8,703 nt of DNA from Alphaproteobacteria bacterium (GTDB lineage Bacteria > Pseudomonadota > Alphaproteobacteria > Sphingomonadales > Sphingomonadaceae): the NCBI GenBank assembly GCA_018830415.1, contig JAHJSJ010000330.1, forward strand, positions 1 to 8,703. Direction: 5' to 3'. Below the pieces are notes generated by a model. The model did not search any database and was not told where the DNA came from. It worked only from the letters and a program-made list of their open reading frames with translations. The stretch's first letter is position 1. Each line of letters starts with the position of its first letter. Below, in pieces: positions 6,870 to 8,703 of this stretch. Position numbers and translations under genes: made by a program.

Positions 6870-7558
6870 TGGGCATACCATTCCGGCAGAAGGTCTATCG
6901 CGCCGATGTCGCGATGATCTTCCCGGTTGCCGCTAGAGGCCGTCCTCGCAGACACGCCATCCCCGACGTCAAATCGATATCGGCCAAGGCAATGCTGGAG
7001 ACGGCAAAGTGGCGCAAGGTCAGTTGGCGGCGCGGGACCAAGGGGCCGCTTGTCGCACGCTTTGCTGCCGTGCGCGTGCGTGTCGCCGATGGTCCGTCCC
7101 AGCGCATCCGGGACATGGGCGGCCAGCATCTGCCCGGCGAAGAGGTGTGGCTGGTCGGCGAACAGCGTTCGACCGGCGAGCGTAAATACTATCTCTCCAA
7201 CCTGCCTGCCGGCGCGCCGATCAGGCAGCTTGCCGGGGCCATCAAGGCCCGGTGGGTCTGCGAACAAGGGCATCAGCAACTCAAGGAAGAACTTGGTCTC
7301 GATCACTTCGAGGGCCGATCATGGAAAGGGCTGCACCGGCACGCACTGATGACGATGATCGCTCTGGCCTTCCTGCAAGCACAGCGGCTCAAGCAGGCCG
7401 AAGGGGAAAAAAAGAATCGCCGGCCCGCCACCACAACCCAGCCTGCCAGCAATCAGACAAGCCATCCTTGACCACCTCACCAAACCGCCAGACCGGCCAT
7501 GCCCACACTGCGGATGCTACACCTCAGACCCGCCATTCCAAAATCTGCCAAAGTAGTG
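6870..7558 (+). mobile_element. Right-half remnant of an IS701-type insertion sequence
   Basis: The element holds the second half of its transposase gene and probably its right end. I place the right boundary just before CTAG at 7559-7562 because, as I recall, IS701-family elements duplicate a 4-bp YTAR target, and the sequence just inside (CTGCCAAAGTAGTG) would be the terminal repeat, containing the transposase stop codon. The left half is missing, interrupted by the IS256 remnant. No left repeat is available in this window for comparison, so the boundary is tentative. Confidence 0.55.
6872..7556 (+). pseudogene. C-terminal part of an IS701-type transposase, 5'-truncated and frameshifted
   Basis: From 6872 the frame reads GIPFRQKVYRADVAMIFPVA and continues through DVKSISAKAMLETAKWRKVS to the domain ARWVCEQGHQQLKEELGLDH. 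In that domain Arg (7250-7252), Glu (7262-7264) and Lys (7283-7285) fit the R-(3)-E-(6)-K signature of IS4-like DDE transposases, with the Glu as third catalytic acid; the EELGLDHFEGRSW context points to IS701. The two catalytic Asp residues and about half of the protein are missing at the left, where IS256 sequence abuts. At the G4A7 tract (7403-7413) the frame is lost and stops at 7471. One nucleotide fewer would give a sensible tail, with LPAIRQAILDHLTKPP, then CPHCGC, ending at TAG 7554-7556. An internal ATG at 6914 could start 185 residues, but without the catalytic core. Confidence 0.8.
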
Positions 7559-7637
7559 CTAGTTGCACGCACGCTGGCACCAACGCTGGCGAGGGCGCTC
7601 TTATCGGGGACGGGGGCAGGCGCGGTCATGGCGCACG

Positions 7638-7708
7638 GCGTAGCAAGCCGCGCGGGCTACGCAAGTATCGCTGCGCATTGCCCTGCGGCGCAGGCGTGCT
7701 AGGCACGC
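7638..7708. repeat. Cluster of three short palindromes ahead of the cytochrome b561 gene
   Basis: Three perfect inverted repeats lie within 71 bp: GCGTAGC/GCTACGC (7638-7644 with 7656-7662), CCTGCG/CGCAGG (7682-7687 with 7689-7694) and GCGTGC/GCACGC (7694-7699 with 7703-7708). The second and third abut, sharing G7694. An alternative stem CTGCGC/GCGCAG (7671-7676 with 7688-7693) could compete with the second. They could form a structured mRNA leader, operator sites or REP-like debris next to the IS scar; the sequence alone does not decide. Confidence 0.5.
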
Positions 7709-7724
7709 AAATACAGGGGATCAT

Positions 7725-7729
7725 GGGAG
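7725..7729 (+). promoter_or_regulatory. Ribosome-binding site fixing the cytochrome b561 start
   Basis: GGGAG is followed after 7 nt by the ATG at 7737. Two other ATG triplets nearby (7723 and 7732) are either upstream of this site or too close to it and out of frame, so it supports 7737 as the start. Confidence 0.65.
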
Positions 7730-7736
7730 CAATGGT

Positions 7737-8294
7737 ATGAGCCTTAATCCAAAGACCAAATATTCGGGCCTCGCAATGACCTTGCACTGGCTGGTGGCGA
7801 TTGCGGTGATCGTTACCTGGAGAATTGCCGAAGCGGCCGAACACGCCCCGACGCGTGAGGCACGCGGCGAGATCATGGGCAATCACTTTGCGCTGGGCGT
7901 GGTGATCTTTTTGCTGGTGGCCACACGGTTTATCTGGCGACAGATGAACCCACCGCCCGCGCAGATCGCCAGCCACGCGCCGTGGGAAAAGACGTTGGCC
8001 AAGGCGACCCATCTGGCGATGTACACGCTGCTGCTGGCGATGCCGCTGGTGGGATGGTTTGCGATGTCGACCTATGGTTCGCCGATCAGTGTGTGGGGCG
8101 TGGTAGAGGTGCCCGCGCTGCCAGTGCCGGTGAACCCCGATCTGGCCGGAGAGATATTTGATCTTCACGCCATCGCCGGAACTACTTTACTGGTGCTGAT
8201 TGCGGTGCATGTGCTGGCGACGTTGAAGCATACCTTCATCGACAAGGATGGAACGCTGTTCCGGATGCTGCCATTCGGATCGGTCAAACGCTGA
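7737..8294 (+). CDS. Cytochrome b561 (CybB-type di-heme membrane protein)
   Basis: A complete 185-residue inner-membrane protein of the bacterial cytochrome b561 family. Four hydrophobic segments are visible at roughly residues 12-29, 50-67, 90-110 and 144-163. Histidines 17, 50, 144 and 158 sit where the heme ligands are expected: the spacings of 33 and 14 residues equal those of E. coli CybB (His13/46 and 143/157), so both b-hemes can be bound. CybB oxidises ubiquinol and passes electrons to superoxide; whether this protein does the same is inferred from family membership. The short tail after the fourth helix (KDGTLFRMLPFGSVKR) is typical. A good ribosome-binding site precedes the ATG. The gene stands alone between the IS scar and a convergent RcnB-like gene, with no obvious operon partner. 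A promoter would have to lie in or near the palindrome-rich leader; none is clear. Confidence 0.93.
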   Translation: MSLNPKTKYSGLAMTLHWLVAIAVIVTWRIAEAAEHAPTREARGEIMGNHFALGVVIFLLVATRFIWRQMNPPPAQIASHAPWEKTLAKATHLAMYTLLLAMPLVGWFAMSTYGSPISVWGVVEVPALPVPVNPDLAGEIFDLHAIAGTTLLVLIAVHVLATLKHTFIDKDGTLFRMLPFGSVKR

Positions 8295-8303
8295 TGTGGC
8301 ACG

Positions 8304-8332
8304 AAAAACCCCGCCGGAGCGATCCGGCGGGG
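8304..8332 (-). terminator. Rho-independent terminator between convergent genes
   Basis: A perfect 10-bp stem (8309-8318 with 8323-8332, CCCCGCCGGA/TCCGGCGGGG) closes a 4-nt GCGA loop. The AAAAA at 8304-8308 becomes a T5 run after the hairpin on the minus strand, making it a classical intrinsic terminator for the RcnB-like gene. Read on the plus strand it follows the cytochrome b561 stop by 14 bp but lacks a good T-run (TGTGTTC), so termination in that direction is weaker. Confidence 0.88.
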
Positions 8333-8355
8333 TGTGTTCAGCAGCACTGATCCGC

Positions 8356-8703
8356 TTACCAGAAGAAGTCGTAGATGGTGTCCACCACTTCGCCCGTGGC
8401 CATGTCGACAAGCAGCACGTCGTCATAATAACGCACCCACTGATAGGGGGCATAGGTTGGCGGCAAGCGATAGGTATAGGGATCGCTGATATAGAACCGC
8501 GGTTGGTAAAACGCGCTGTGAAGGAAGAAGCCGATTTGCAAGCGGTTATAGCGATGTGAACGGTACGGCGCATAATACGCACCGGGACGATAGACGAAGT
8601 GGTTGGCACGCCGGTAATCGACCCAGTTGTAGCTGCGATTGCTGCGCCACCCGCGATCCCAGCGGCGGTAATCGCGGCGATCTGAATCGCGGTAGTTATT
8701 GCG
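8356..8703 (-). CDS. RcnB-like small periplasmic protein, C-terminal part; 5' end outside window
   Basis: The minus-strand frame is open from the right edge to the TAA at 8358-8356, giving 115 visible residues. The first 50 or so are rich in Arg, Tyr, Asp and Asn with repeated RDYR/RWDR-like units. The C-terminus reads YRLPPTYAPYQWVRYYDDVL, then LVDMATGEVVDTIYDFFW. This PP...YQWVRYYDDVLLVD..TGEVVD pattern is the signature of the RcnB family, named after the periplasmic E. coli protein that affects nickel/cobalt efflux. Many alphaproteobacterial members have no known link to metals, so no function is claimed. A signal peptide would be expected but lies outside the window. A TTG at 8541 could start only a 61-residue stub that cuts into the conserved region, so the longer, edge-crossing reading is preferred. 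The gene ends at a strong terminator shared with the convergent cytochrome gene. Confidence 0.8.
   Translation of the reverse strand, partial: RNNYRDSDRRDYRRWDRGWRSNRSYNWVDYRRANHFVYRPGAYYAPYRSHRYNRLQIGFFLHSAFYQPRFYISDPYTYRLPPTYAPYQWVRYYDDVLLVDMATGEVVDTIYDFFW

Noticed and set aside
7408..7414. A AAA AAG as a programmed -1 frameshift site
   Set aside because: The phase is right, but the -1 product is nonsense; the sensible C-terminus is in the +1 frame.
7252..7740. A 162-codon plus-strand frame crossing the end of the IS701 remnant
   Set aside because: Its first part overlaps the transposase in another frame, it runs through non-coding palindromes, and its product has no recognisable features. 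It corresponds to the -1 frame after the A-tract but does not restore a sensible transposase end.
1..8703. CRISPR array, tRNA or rRNA genes, phage or defence genes
   Set aside because: No regularly spaced repeats, no cloverleaf or rRNA-like sequence, and no defence or phage domains were seen on either strand.

Overview
The window looks like chromosomal DNA of an alphaproteobacterium, most likely Sphingomonadales (Erythrobacteraceae or Sphingomonadaceae). The reasons are the high G+C with G/C-rich third codon positions, a class I lysyl-tRNA synthetase (a form found in archaea, spirochaetes and some alphaproteobacteria), a DinG-like helicase in an operon with a SixA-like phosphatase, and small RcnB-like and cytochrome b561 proteins. 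This placement is inferred from recognised families; no database search was made.

Left part (1-6307), ordinary housekeeping. The 3' portion of a gene for an M1-type zinc peptidase, probably the peptidase half of an ABC-permease/M1 fusion, enters from the left edge on the plus strand and stops at 1311. It converges on a two-gene minus-strand operon: a DinG/XPD-type iron-sulfur helicase (1859-4609), then a SixA-like histidine phosphatase (1323-1862). The two genes share an ATGA stop/start overlap. The helicase is divergent from lysS (4691-6307); about 80 bp separate them and carry a plausible lysS promoter whose predicted start site would leave almost no 5' leader.

Middle part (6308-7558), a genomic scar. 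A hairpin spans the lysS stop codon. It is followed by four truncated pieces packed end to end: the C-terminus of a 2OG-Fe(II)/prolyl-4-hydroxylase-like oxygenase (minus), the C-terminus of an outer-membrane beta-barrel protein (minus), the C-terminus and right end of an IS256-family element (plus), and the C-terminal half of an IS701-type transposase with a 1-nt frameshift at an A7 tract (plus). None is likely to make a working protein. The arrangement suggests IS256 inserted into IS701, then deletions removed the left halves of both elements and parts of the two neighbouring genes.

Right part (7559-8703). A leader rich in inverted repeats precedes a complete di-heme cytochrome b561 gene (7737-8294, plus). 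A strong terminator hairpin separates it from the convergent 3' part of an RcnB-like gene (minus) that runs off the right edge.

I do not see a convincing undescribed multi-gene system. The points most worth checking are the mosaic scar, the helicase N-terminal region that may be a decayed exonuclease fold, the near-leaderless lysS promoter, and the palindrome cluster ahead of the cytochrome gene.
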